Below are positions 7,247-15,353 of a DNA stretch of 64,000 nucleotides, piece by piece (within the stretch, counting starts at the first letter, position 1; every line of letters starts with the position of its first letter). The notes beneath the pieces were generated by a model. It was not told the origin of the DNA. It made no database searches and was given only the letters and a program-made list of their open reading frames with translations. Source of the DNA: Hanstruepera neustonica (lineage in GTDB: Bacteria > Bacteroidota > Bacteroidia > Flavobacteriales > Flavobacteriaceae); the NCBI RefSeq assembly GCF_002895005.1, contig NZ_POWF01000001.1:536344-600343 (forward strand), given 5' to 3'. A program made the translations under genes and the position numbers.

Positions 7247-9337
7247 TTATTTTTTAGGATGCACCAGATCCATTTCTTCAATTAGATGTTTGGCACCTGC
7301 ATATTTATCAACGATAAACAACACATAACGTAAATCAACCATAATGTTTCGGCAAATTTCTGGATCATAATTCATATCGCTCATAGTACCTTCCCATACA
7401 CGGTCAAAATTCAATCCAACCAAATTACCGTGGGCATCAATTGCAGGACTACCAGAATTGCCACCAGTCGTGTGATTGGTTCCTAAAAAGCAAACTGGTA
7501 CTTTACCATTGGCATCAGCATATTGCCCATAATCTTTGGCTTCATACAAATCGATTAACTTTTGAGGCACGTCAAACTCATAATCGCCTGGCACATATTT
7601 TTCAATGACACCCTCTAAATGACTTACCGGTTGATAATACACAGCATCTCTAGGATGGTAACCTCGCACTTGCCCATAAGTAACACGCAAGGTGCTATTG
7701 GCATCTGGGAAATAACGTGCATTTGGTAAGGCCTTCATTAAAGCCGTCATGTATTCAGTTTGTAAGGCTGTAATGGGTTCATTCTTTTGCTCAAATTCTG
7801 GGTTGATACTGGTGTAGAACTCCTCTATGATTGGTTTGGCGTAAATATACGCGGCATCATTATTTAAGTTATTTATCACATCTTCAGCTGAACCGTCAAA
7901 CAATTTTAAGGCGCTATCTAAATTGGTGAAGGCTGTTTTATCATAAATAGTTGGGTCAATATTATTCTTACTATATAATGGCATTACGGCTTCAAAAACA
8001 CCCTTATCAACTTGCACATCATAGTTCTTGTGGATGCCTTTCAACAAGTTGGTGATGTAATCACGATTCTTTTCTAAATTATCCGAACTCTGCTTCAACG
8101 ATTGCTCAACTTGATAGGCTCTGAATGTCATTTGCATCAATTCATTGGTTACTAAAAATACCTCAATGAAATTTCGACGTCTAATGTTGACATCAGCAAA
8201 ATCCTTATAAAGTTTGTCAAATTCTGGTAAAATATGACCGTACTTATCTTCCAGGCCTTTTTCTTTTAGAGCTTTAGTAAACGTAGCCTCAAATTCTTGA
8301 CGTTCGGCAACTGCATTACTTTTTTGAATTCCTAAATTTTCACCAATCCATTTTTTCCAGGCATTGGCAATACGTGCTTGTTTGGATGCATACTTGATAC
8401 GTACTTCATCATTGGCTTTCATTCGGGCATCAATCACTTTTAAAGCTGCTTCTCGAATAGCAATGTTGCTAGGGTTATAGTCTTTAGTAATATGTTCAAT
8501 TGCTACGGCTGGTAGGTATTCATCTGTACGCCCTGGAAAACCAAACACCATGGTAAAATCGCCTTCTTCAACACCATCTAATGAAACTGGTAAATAATGC
8601 TTTGGTTTATAAGGTACATTGTCTTCACTAAATTTTGCTGGTCTATTGTCTTTATCAGCATAAATTCGAAACATCGAAAAATCGCCTGTATGTCTTGGGA
8701 ATACCCAGTTATCAGTATCACTACCAAACTTCCCAATACTGCTTGGTGGTGCGCCAACCAAGCGAATATCTTCAAAACGCTCGGTTACAAATAAGAAATA
8801 TTGATTACCTTTATAAAAGGATTTGACTTTAGTGTCTTGCCAAGCCTCTTTTTGTACTTGAGCTTGTAGGCTATTACTATTTTTGTCAATAGCAGATTGC
8901 TTTTCCTTTTCAGTCATGGTATCTGTAACACCGGCCAATACTTGACTGGTAACATCCTCAATACGTACAATGAATTCAATGTATAAACCTTCGTTTGGTA
9001 ATTCTTCTTCCAAACTCATGGCCCAAAAACCATCTTTCAAATAATCATTTTCTAATGAAGAATGTGATTGAATTTGACTAAATCCACAGTGATGGTTGGT
9101 TAAAACCAAGCCTTTAGGTGAAATCACTTCACTGGTGCAACCACCATTAAAATGACCAATAGCATCTTTTAAACTGGATTGGTTAACCGAGTAAATATCT
9201 TCGGCTGTTAACTTGCTTCCCAAGGCTTTCATTTCGTTTTCATTCATACCTTCCAAAAGTGAAGGAATCCACATACCACCTTGTTGGGCTGAAACCTGAA
9301 GCGTGATAAAAAGTAATAGTAATCTGAATAATTTCAT
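7247..9337 (-). CDS. dpp11: S46-family dipeptidyl-peptidase, probably DPP11 (Asp/Glu-specific)
   Basis: 696 residues with a signal peptide (1-17, ending VSAQ), placing it in the periplasm or at the cell surface. The chymotrypsin-fold halves are visible: catalytic His83 in LTNHHCGF, the Asp region in GSDTDNW, and Ser628 in GGNSGSP. The S1-pocket position reads NFDRVWEG (Arg646). In characterised S46 enzymes Arg at this site (Arg673 of Porphyromonas gingivalis DPP11) selects acidic P1 residues, while Gly marks DPP7. The enzyme should release dipeptides with Asp/Glu in second position during peptide feeding. Length matches the family. The assignment of DPP11 over DPP7 rests on that single residue plus memory of the family. 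Confidence 0.88.
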   Translation of the reverse strand: MKLFRLLLLFITLQVSAQQGGMWIPSLLEGMNENEMKALGSKLTAEDIYSVNQSSLKDAIGHFNGGCTSEVISPKGLVLTNHHCGFSQIQSHSSLENDYLKDGFWAMSLEEELPNEGLYIEFIVRIEDVTSQVLAGVTDTMTEKEKQSAIDKNSNSLQAQVQKEAWQDTKVKSFYKGNQYFLFVTERFEDIRLVGAPPSSIGKFGSDTDNWVFPRHTGDFSMFRIYADKDNRPAKFSEDNVPYKPKHYLPVSLDGVEEGDFTMVFGFPGRTDEYLPAVAIEHITKDYNPSNIAIREAALKVIDARMKANDEVRIKYASKQARIANAWKKWIGENLGIQKSNAVAERQEFEATFTKALKEKGLEDKYGHILPEFDKLYKDFADVNIRRRNFIEVFLVTNELMQMTFRAYQVEQSLKQSSDNLEKNRDYITNLLKGIHKNYDVQVDKGVFEAVMPLYSKNNIDPTIYDKTAFTNLDSALKLFDGSAEDVINNLNNDAAYIYAKPIIEEFYTSINPEFEQKNEPITALQTEYMTALMKALPNARYFPDANSTLRVTYGQVRGYHPRDAVYYQPVSHLEGVIEKYVPGDYEFDVPQKLIDLYEAKDYGQYADANGKVPVCFLGTNHTTGGNSGSPAIDAHGNLVGLNFDRVWEGTMSDMNYDPEICRNIMVDLRYVLFIVDKYAGAKHLIEEMDLVHPKK

Positions 9338-9359
9338 GGTGTCATTTTTTAGAATCTTT

Positions 9360-9367
9360 CAAAGATA
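9360..9367 (-). promoter_or_regulatory. Predicted -7 element of the DPP11 gene
   Basis: TATCTTTG on the minus strand, a perfect TAnnTTTG, 22 bases upstream of the ATG. No convincing TTG is present at the -33 distance. Confidence 0.45.
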
Positions 9368-9416
9368 ACAAGTTCTCGTAATAAAATTGTATATAGAAGT
9401 TGTTACCTTTACGTTT

Positions 9417-10559
9417 ATGATGCATATTTCAAAATTACCGCAGGTTGGGACGACTATTTTTAGTGTTATGAGTGCTTTGGCAAATAAGCACGACGCGATT
9501 AATCTATCACAAGGATTTCCCAATTTTAAAAGTGATCAGAAGTTGATAGACCTAGTTAACCAGGCTATGAATTCAGGCTATAACCAATATGCACCCATGC
9601 CTGGAAATTTACAGTTGCGTCAAGCTATTGCCAAAAAGTATGAACGATTGTACGAAACTAGTTATCATCCAGAAACAGAAATTACCGTTACAGCTGGAGC
9701 TACTCAGGCTATTTTCACAATTATCTCAACTTTTATAAAACAGGATGATGAAGTTATTATTTTTAAACCAGCTTATGATTGTTATGAACCCGCTGTTGAT
9801 CTTTATGGTGGAATCGTAAAGTCTATTCAATTAAGTGCGCCAAATTATCAAGTAGATTGGGACTTGGTTAAAAAAACCATTACCAAAAAAACGAAATTGA
9901 TTATCATCAACACACCTCACAATCCGAGCGGAACCATATTGAAAGATACAGATATGTACAAACTTCAGGAGCTGACGGAAAACACAGACATCATAGTATT
10001 AAGTGATGAGGTTTATGAACATATTATTTTTGATGGGTTACGACACGAAAGTGCCTGTAGATATCCCGATTTAAAAACACGCAGTTTTGTGGTGGCATCC
10101 TTTGGTAAAACCTTTCATAACACGGGTTGGAAAATGGGTTATTGTTGTGCGCCAAAGGAGTTGATGGATGAGTTTAAAAAAGTACACCAATTCAATGTAT
10201 TTGCAGTGAACCATCCTATGCAAAAAGGTCTAGCAGATTATTTGGAAGAACCTAGCCATTATTTGGATTTACCTAATTTTTTCCAAGAAAAACGAGACTA
10301 TTTTTTACGCTTGATTAAAGATTCCAGATTTCAAATAAACCCTTCACAAGGCACCTATTTCCAGGTGCTGGATTTTTCTGAAATCACTGATGAGCATGAT
10401 GTCGATTTTGCCAAACAGTTAACGATTGAAAACAAGATAGCATCCATACCAATGTCGGTTTTCAATGAAGCAGGAAAAGATGACAAAGTCTTACGTTTTT
10501 GTTTCGCAAAAACCCATGAAACATTAGAGCAAGCAGCCAGTATTTTAAATAACATTTAA
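9417..10559 (+). CDS. PLP-dependent aminotransferase, methionine/glutamine aminotransferase type (YbdL-like)
   Basis: About 380 residues, fold-type I class I/II aminotransferase. The start is one of two adjacent ATGs (9417 or 9420); the longer frame from 9387 would include the likely promoter. Visible motifs are NLSQGFPNF near the N-terminus, VTAGATQAIF, NTPHNPSG, LSDEVYEH (Asp/Tyr contacting PLP) and the Schiff-base lysine in SFGKTFHNTGWK, typical of the YbdL/kynurenine-glutamine aminotransferase group. That group transaminates Met, Gln or aromatic residues with 2-oxo acids, including the last step of methionine salvage. An omega-amidase gene lies 1.3 kb downstream on the same strand, which fits a glutamine transaminase/omega-amidase route. 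Substrate is inferred. Confidence 0.88.
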   Translation: MMHISKLPQVGTTIFSVMSALANKHDAINLSQGFPNFKSDQKLIDLVNQAMNSGYNQYAPMPGNLQLRQAIAKKYERLYETSYHPETEITVTAGATQAIFTIISTFIKQDDEVIIFKPAYDCYEPAVDLYGGIVKSIQLSAPNYQVDWDLVKKTITKKTKLIIINTPHNPSGTILKDTDMYKLQELTENTDIIVLSDEVYEHIIFDGLRHESACRYPDLKTRSFVVASFGKTFHNTGWKMGYCCAPKELMDEFKKVHQFNVFAVNHPMQKGLADYLEEPSHYLDLPNFFQEKRDYFLRLIKDSRFQINPSQGTYFQVLDFSEITDEHDVDFAKQLTIENKIASIPMSVFNEAGKDDKVLRFCFAKTHETLEQAASILNNI

Positions 10560-10638
10560 CTCTTAAATTTTTGTAAATCGCGAGACTTTTTACAATTTAA
10601 TGTGTCTTAAATGATGAAAGGAAAATGATTTTTAAATT

Positions 10639-11139
10639 ATGAAAAAAAGACAGCTAATATTTCTAACAATATCTTTAATTGTGTTATCTTGTGGTAGTTC
10701 CGAAAAGGTTATCATGAATGATGGAACAGTTTATAAAGTTGAAGGCAATAGCTTTTATAAAAAAGGAAAAGACGTATCCGAAAATCTATCAGAAACTGAA
10801 AAAGAGAAGATATTAAACACGTTGAATGAAAGGCTAGAATACGAAAAAGCAGCCCAAGAAAGACAAGAGGAACTGGAAGAGCAAAGAGAGGAGTTGGAAA
10901 AAGCCCAAGAGGAAGCTGAAGCTAAACAAAAAGCACTGGAAGAAGAATTGGAAGAAAAGAAGGAAGCTAGAGAAGCTTTTTTCGATGCCAAGGAGGAATT
11001 GGAGAAGCAACAAAAAAAATACAAGCGTCTTCATAAAAGCGGCAAACTTTCACCAAATGACGAAGAAAAATGGGCAAAAAAACTCAAGGGTTTAAAACAA
11101 GAACTCAACAAAGCCGAAAACAAAATTAAAAATCAATAA
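10639..11139 (+). CDS. Small lipoprotein with highly charged coiled coil
   Basis: 166 residues: lipoprotein signal (SLIVLSCGSS, Cys18), a short folded segment (IMNDGTVYKVEGNSFYKKG), then a long Glu/Lys/Gln-rich helix from about residue 55 to the end with no prolines in its core, predicting an extended coiled coil. It lies 79 bases after the aminotransferase and 5 bases before the omega-amidase start, so it is probably cotranscribed at least with the latter. No known family was recognised; the architecture suggests an envelope-spacer or structural lipoprotein. Confidence 0.75.
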   Translation: MKKRQLIFLTISLIVLSCGSSEKVIMNDGTVYKVEGNSFYKKGKDVSENLSETEKEKILNTLNERLEYEKAAQERQEELEEQREELEKAQEEAEAKQKALEEELEEKKEAREAFFDAKEELEKQQKKYKRLHKSGKLSPNDEEKWAKKLKGLKQELNKAENKIKNQ

Positions 11140-11144
11140 TCAGC

Positions 11145-11924
11145 TTGCAAGACCAACTAAAAACAGCCTTCATCCAAACTGATTTGGTTTGGGAAGACCC
11201 CAAAGCTAATAGAAAAAATTTCAAAGCGAAATTTGACTTGTTGCCAGAAGATGTGGATCTGGTCATTTTACCAGAAATGTTTTCAACAGGTTTTACTATG
11301 AATGCTCAAGCAGTTGCTGAAAGCATGAATGGTAAGACGGTTACTTGGATGTTAGAAAAAGCCCAAAAACATCAATTTGCTATTGTTGGTAGTTTGATTA
11401 TTGAAGAAAACGGTCATTATTTGAATCGGTTAGTTTTTGCTTTCCCAGATGGCACTTTCAATACTTACGATAAACGTCATACGTTTTCTTTGGCAGGTGA
11501 AGACAAAGTATTTACGGCAGGGACAAAAAAAGTAATTATTGGTTATAAAGGCTGGAAAATTTGCCCACAGATTTGTTATGATTTAAGATTCCCAGTGTGG
11601 GCAAGAAATGTTGAGGATTATGACTTGTTGTTGTATGTTGCTAATTGGCCTAAACCGCGCATTGCAGCTTGGGATGCCCTTTTAAAAGCAAGGGCTATCG
11701 AGAATATGAGTTACTGCATTGGGGTAAATAGAATAGGTCAGGATGGTAAAGAAAATGAATACTGTGGTCATTCCGCTATTTACGATGTTTTAGGAAATAA
11801 TATCACACCATTGAGACCTAATAAAGAACAGATAGAAATGACTGTACTTGAGAAAAAGCATATTGTTTACTACCGTGATAAACTCAAGTTTTTGGATGAT
11901 AAAGATGCCTTTACAATAGTGTAA
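11145..11924 (+). CDS. Nitrilase-superfamily omega-amidase (YafV/Nit2-like)
   Basis: 259 residues, starting at a TTG (LQDQLKTAFIQTDL as Met) 5 bases after the upstream stop. The carbon-nitrogen hydrolase triad is complete: Glu44 (LPEMFSTGF), Lys110 (YDKRHTF) and Cys144 (ICYDLRFPVW). The STGF and HTFSLAGE motifs are typical of omega-amidases that hydrolyse 2-oxoglutaramate and 2-oxosuccinamate to the oxo-acid plus ammonia. Together with the nearby aminotransferase it could complete a glutamine-driven transamination cycle that repairs or salvages oxo-acids such as 4-methylthio-2-oxobutanoate. Its last 14 bases overlap the convergent gene. Confidence 0.9.
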   Translation: MQDQLKTAFIQTDLVWEDPKANRKNFKAKFDLLPEDVDLVILPEMFSTGFTMNAQAVAESMNGKTVTWMLEKAQKHQFAIVGSLIIEENGHYLNRLVFAFPDGTFNTYDKRHTFSLAGEDKVFTAGTKKVIIGYKGWKICPQICYDLRFPVWARNVEDYDLLLYVANWPKPRIAAWDALLKARAIENMSYCIGVNRIGQDGKENEYCGHSAIYDVLGNNITPLRPNKEQIEMTVLEKKHIVYYRDKLKFLDDKDAFTIV

Positions 11925-13515
11925 ACTCAACTATAAGATCAAAATTAGAGCGTATTTCTTGTATTTTGGGATAGTAACTCACGCGTTCTGGTTGGCGCTT
12001 TTCAAGAAAGTTACCTGGGTCATACTTGCCATTTTTATTCGTATCAAAAATAACCCTCAAGTAAAGATCTCCAGTTTCCAAATGTCTAAAGTCTAAAGGT
12101 TCAGGCTTGGTACTATATAATTCACTTTTTACTTCACCTTTGTCTGTAACCAATTGCACAATAATAGGATATTCAGCATTTTTTAAAATAACCCTTACAT
12201 TACCATAATCGGCATACGTTTTAGTGCTCAAACTATAGCTCAATGTGTCATTGGTATCACCAAAAAAATCAGTAAATGCCTCTGGAAGTATCTGAATTCG
12301 ATAACGATCACTTTCTTTTTTCTCAAAATCAAAAGAATAAGTATTTGAAAGGGAATCCAACTTGGTAGTGAAACTTACCGGAAGGGAATCCTTATCCATA
12401 ATGGTGACTTTTTCAGTATCAAAACTAACAAAGGGTACTGAACCCGTAATTTTGAAGTTATCATTAAAATTCAAAGTTCCTGTAGGTGATGCTGAAACTG
12501 TAAGAGTATCCCGTTTTTGTTCACTAATTTTAACTGTAAAATCTTCGCTGTAGTCCTGATTGGCTACTTGAAAAATTAGTGAGTCCACCTCTAGTCTCGG
12601 CTTATACCAATAGTTTAGTGTATCAGTTTTTGGGTCTTTGGTTATTCGGTATTCAAATTCATTAGGGACTCCAGAGGTAATATCTATTTTGAAATCGGTG
12701 TTAGGTCCTTCGAAACCAAAACCTATTTTTTCACCAGATAATAAACGAGGTCTAATAATTTTAGAGTCTAGTTCTTCTTTAAATAATTTTAAAGTAAAAG
12801 AGCTATCTGTGGGAACCGTTATGTAAGAACTGTGAAATGCAATTTTATCTGACTTTGGTTGAAATTTATAATCTTGGTTTTCATCTTTTAAGGCGACCAT
12901 TAAGTATTTACCAGCTTTCAAATTTTCGAGAGTAAAGGTGGTTGTACTATCTAGCGTATTGGTTATATATCTAGGGCGTTCGTTGAATACTATTGAATCA
13001 TTCAAGGTAGAGTCGACTTCATAAAGCATGACCGAAACAAAATCTTCGGGCTTTCGTAATGTAGCACTGACAATTTCACCAGAAACGGTCAAAGAGTCTA
13101 TATAGCTACCTGTTGAGAATACATATTTGTAGTAAGGGAATGGGTTTTCTTCATTGTTGTCAACAATACTATTGCCAAAATTAAAAGCATAGGTGGTATT
13201 TGAAGTTAATGTATCAATTATCCTAATTTTTATGTATTTGCTGGCATTACCTAATGGCGTTATTTCTGGCATCGGATCCATAGGTGGCGAAATAATCAAT
13301 TGCCGTTGCAGGTTTTTGATTTTAATATATTCGTCAAATTGGATTTTAATTTCGTCACCTTGAAAATTTGTAGATAGATTTTCAGGCTCTGACCTTGTAA
13401 TACTTGGTGGCGTAGTATCTTTTAAACCACCACTTGGCCTTCCTCGGTTAGCGCAATTGGATATTGTGAGTATTATTGCAATTACAAAAATCAGGTTTGA
13501 AACTATTTTGCGCAT
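11911..13515 (-). CDS. Ig-like domain lipoprotein (SbsA/Big_5 type)
   Basis: About 534 residues from the ATG at 13515, which gives the best lipoprotein signal (MRKIVSNLIFVIAIILTISNC). The mature N-terminus has GGLKDTTPPSITRSEPENLSTNFQGDEIKIQFDEYI split over the opening of a bacterial Ig-like 5 domain. It continues with beta-rich segments including a TTTFTLENLKAGKYLMVALKD-like carboxypeptidase-regulatory/prealbumin-type stretch near residues 190-220 and an NKNGKYDPGNFLEKRQPERV stretch near the C-terminus. Such proteins are widespread in Flavobacteriia and often lie beside comF; their role is unknown. The gene ends inside the convergent omega-amidase gene with a 14-base overlap and no hairpin between them. 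Confidence 0.8.
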   Translation of the reverse strand: MRKIVSNLIFVIAIILTISNCANRGRPSGGLKDTTPPSITRSEPENLSTNFQGDEIKIQFDEYIKIKNLQRQLIISPPMDPMPEITPLGNASKYIKIRIIDTLTSNTTYAFNFGNSIVDNNEENPFPYYKYVFSTGSYIDSLTVSGEIVSATLRKPEDFVSVMLYEVDSTLNDSIVFNERPRYITNTLDSTTTFTLENLKAGKYLMVALKDENQDYKFQPKSDKIAFHSSYITVPTDSSFTLKLFKEELDSKIIRPRLLSGEKIGFGFEGPNTDFKIDITSGVPNEFEYRITKDPKTDTLNYWYKPRLEVDSLIFQVANQDYSEDFTVKISEQKRDTLTVSASPTGTLNFNDNFKITGSVPFVSFDTEKVTIMDKDSLPVSFTTKLDSLSNTYSFDFEKKESDRYRIQILPEAFTDFFGDTNDTLSYSLSTKTYADYGNVRVILKNAEYPIIVQLVTDKGEVKSELYSTKPEPLDFRHLETGDLYLRVIFDTNKNGKYDPGNFLEKRQPERVSYYPKIQEIRSNFDLIVEFTLL

Positions 13516-13566
13516 GTAGTCTTGATATTTGTGCAAAGAAACAACATATTTATCATTATAAAAACC

Positions 13567-14265
13567 TTAAGATGTTACTGCCATAGTTGCTAAACTAATT
13601 TTAACATTTTGGGCCTTGTGTAAAACATGCACGCACGATTCAACGGTTGCTCCAGTTGTTACAATATCATCAACCAATAAAATGTGTTTGTTTTCTATTT
13701 TTTGTAGGTTTTCGGCTTTAAAAATTTCAGAAGCGTTTAACCATCTGGCTATACGATTTTTATGTACTTGAGAATTGGTGTTGGTTGCCTTTATAAGCAC
13801 ATCATCTTGATATTTGGCATCGAGTGCCTTGGCAATTTGTTCACCAAATTTAGCAACTTGATTGTATCCTCTTTTTGACAATTTTTTTCTGTGTAATGGA
13901 ACAGGTATGACTAAATCAATGTTTTGATAGCCAAGAACCGATTTTAATTCTTCACCCAACCAGTCACCCAAAAACAACCCTATTTCTTCAAACCCTTTGT
14001 ATTTTAAATTGTGAATTAATTTTTGAGTAATACCTCTTTTTTCAAACCAAAACAAAGCAGTCGCATTTTCGAGCTTACACCGTCCATAAAAAATATTCAA
14101 AACACTCTTGTCATCATTGAAATGACAATTGGTTACCGGTAGATCATGCCGACATTTTGTACAAATATATTGCTCGTTATCTCTCAAAAGAAGATTGCAC
14201 GTGTAGCAAACTTTTGGGTAAAAAATATTGATCAATGATTGAAGCATTCGTAAATGTTTTAACAT
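13567..14265 (-). CDS. comF: ComF-family phosphoribosyltransferase-like protein
   Basis: About 232 residues. Three nearby in-frame ATGs exist (14295, 14265, 14247); the shortest begins MLQSLINIFYPKVCYTCN, closest to the usual ComF start, so the true start is 14265 or 14247. An N-terminal zinc ribbon (CYTCN ... CTKC) precedes a phosphoribosyltransferase domain with the PRPP loop ILLVDDIVTTGAT. It also has LVIPVPLHRKKLSKRGYNQ, the ComF hallmark. In naturally competent bacteria ComF is needed after DNA uptake; whether this organism is competent is unknown. Confidence 0.92.
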   Translation of the reverse strand: MLKHLRMLQSLINIFYPKVCYTCNLLLRDNEQYICTKCRHDLPVTNCHFNDDKSVLNIFYGRCKLENATALFWFEKRGITQKLIHNLKYKGFEEIGLFLGDWLGEELKSVLGYQNIDLVIPVPLHRKKLSKRGYNQVAKFGEQIAKALDAKYQDDVLIKATNTNSQVHKNRIARWLNASEIFKAENLQKIENKHILLVDDIVTTGATVESCVHVLHKAQNVKISLATMAVTS

Positions 14266-14405
14266 AAAGATATTATAAGTTTTTGAATAGAACATGTGCT
14301 ATTCGAACAGCAAAAAAGAACTTCAACAATTTTTTTATCATTTTATCGATAAAAATCCGCCAACACAATCTTAATATTTAGATTCGTAGGATAAAATTAA
14401 TTAAG

Positions 14406-15290
14406 ATGATAGTTAACCCTCAATTATTTAACTACAGATTAATTATTGGTACTTTGGTAATAGCCATTGTTGTATTAGGGTCGTACAGCTTTTCTAGTTA
14501 CAACACACTTAAAAACCATGCGCAGTTTGTTAAGCAAGAGGTCAATCTTGTTCAAAATGAATTATCAGATATGATTGCGCTTTATGATGAGGTTAGTGTT
14601 GATAACAATGAATTAGCGTCACAGTTACAGCAATCAAAAGCAAGAATGCATGTTATTATGGATTCTTTAAGAGCTGCGAAAGCCAATTTTCCTTTAATAT
14701 CTAAGTATAAAAGTGAGATAGTAGCTTTAAATCAAGAAAGAATTAACTTGTTTAAGCAAATTCAAACCATTCAAAATCAAAAAGACGCACTAGCCCAAGA
14801 GGCAGAGCATGCTTCTAAAAAATTAGACATGCAAGCGAACCAATTGACTATGTTGGCTGAAGAAAACCAAAAGCTGACAAGTATAGTTAATGAAGTCACT
14901 GCACTTAAGTTGAGTAATATTGATGTGTCAGCTATCATTACGAATAGAAGCACATACGATATTGAAACTGAAAATGCTCATGAAGCCGATAATTTTGAAG
15001 TGTGCTTCACAGTTCAGCAGAATGCCTTTACTCCAGAAGGCAATAAAGATATTTACGTTCAAATTTTAGGTCCAGATGCTAATGTGGTGTCAGATAGAGG
15101 CGCTGTAACATTTGGTGATTCTGAACTTATTTTTAGTGGTAAAACTTCTGTGAATTACAGAAATCAAAATTTGGATGTTTGTACTAAAATAAATGTCAAT
15201 CAAAAACAAAAATTAAAGAAAGGAAATTATCTAATTTCAGTTTTCCATGATGATTTTAAGTTAGGATCATCAGAAATAATACTTAATTAA
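14406..15290 (+). CDS. Single-pass membrane protein with periplasmic coiled coil
   Basis: 294 residues. A transmembrane helix (about residues 13-33, LIIGTLVIAIVVLGSYSF) is followed by a heptad-rich coiled coil to about residue 165 and then a compact beta-rich domain (residues 185-294; EVCFTVQQNAFTPEGNKDIYVQI, split by conserved Asn/Gly, ending YLISVFHDDFKLGSSEIIL). With a short positive N-terminus the bulk should be periplasmic. I recall similar proteins in Flavobacteriia annotated only as hypothetical. It is followed by a terminator that also touches the glyS promoter. Confidence 0.75.
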   Translation: MIVNPQLFNYRLIIGTLVIAIVVLGSYSFSSYNTLKNHAQFVKQEVNLVQNELSDMIALYDEVSVDNNELASQLQQSKARMHVIMDSLRAAKANFPLISKYKSEIVALNQERINLFKQIQTIQNQKDALAQEAEHASKKLDMQANQLTMLAEENQKLTSIVNEVTALKLSNIDVSAIITNRSTYDIETENAHEADNFEVCFTVQQNAFTPEGNKDIYVQILGPDANVVSDRGAVTFGDSELIFSGKTSVNYRNQNLDVCTKINVNQKQKLKKGNYLISVFHDDFKLGSSEIILN

Positions 15291-15312
15291 CTAACCAATT
15301 TTATTTCTCAAG

Positions 15313-15342
15313 AAACCGTTCCATTAATTGGAGCGGTTTTTT
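15313..15342 (+). terminator. Terminator of the coiled-coil gene, abutting the glyS promoter
   Basis: Stem AAACCGTTCC / GGAGCGGTTT (one G-T wobble), 7-base loop, then a T-run ending at 15342. Confidence 0.75.
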
Positions 15343-15349
15343 ATTTTTG
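15342..15349 (+). promoter_or_regulatory. Predicted -7 element of glyS
   Basis: TATTTTTG, a perfect TAnnTTTG, starts on the last T of the preceding terminator tract and only 12 bases before the glyS ATG, implying a very short leader. No properly spaced TTG is present. Confidence 0.5.
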
Positions 15350-15353
15350 CACT

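Noticed and set aside
7247-9337. DPP7 instead of DPP11
   Set aside because: The S1-pocket position carries Arg (NFDRVWEG), the acidic-P1 type, not Gly.
10755-11034. Minus-strand ORFs rich in Ser/Phe inside the coiled-coil lipoprotein gene
   Set aside because: They are the antisense of Glu/Lys-rich codons; the plus-strand gene has a signal peptide and plausible neighbours.
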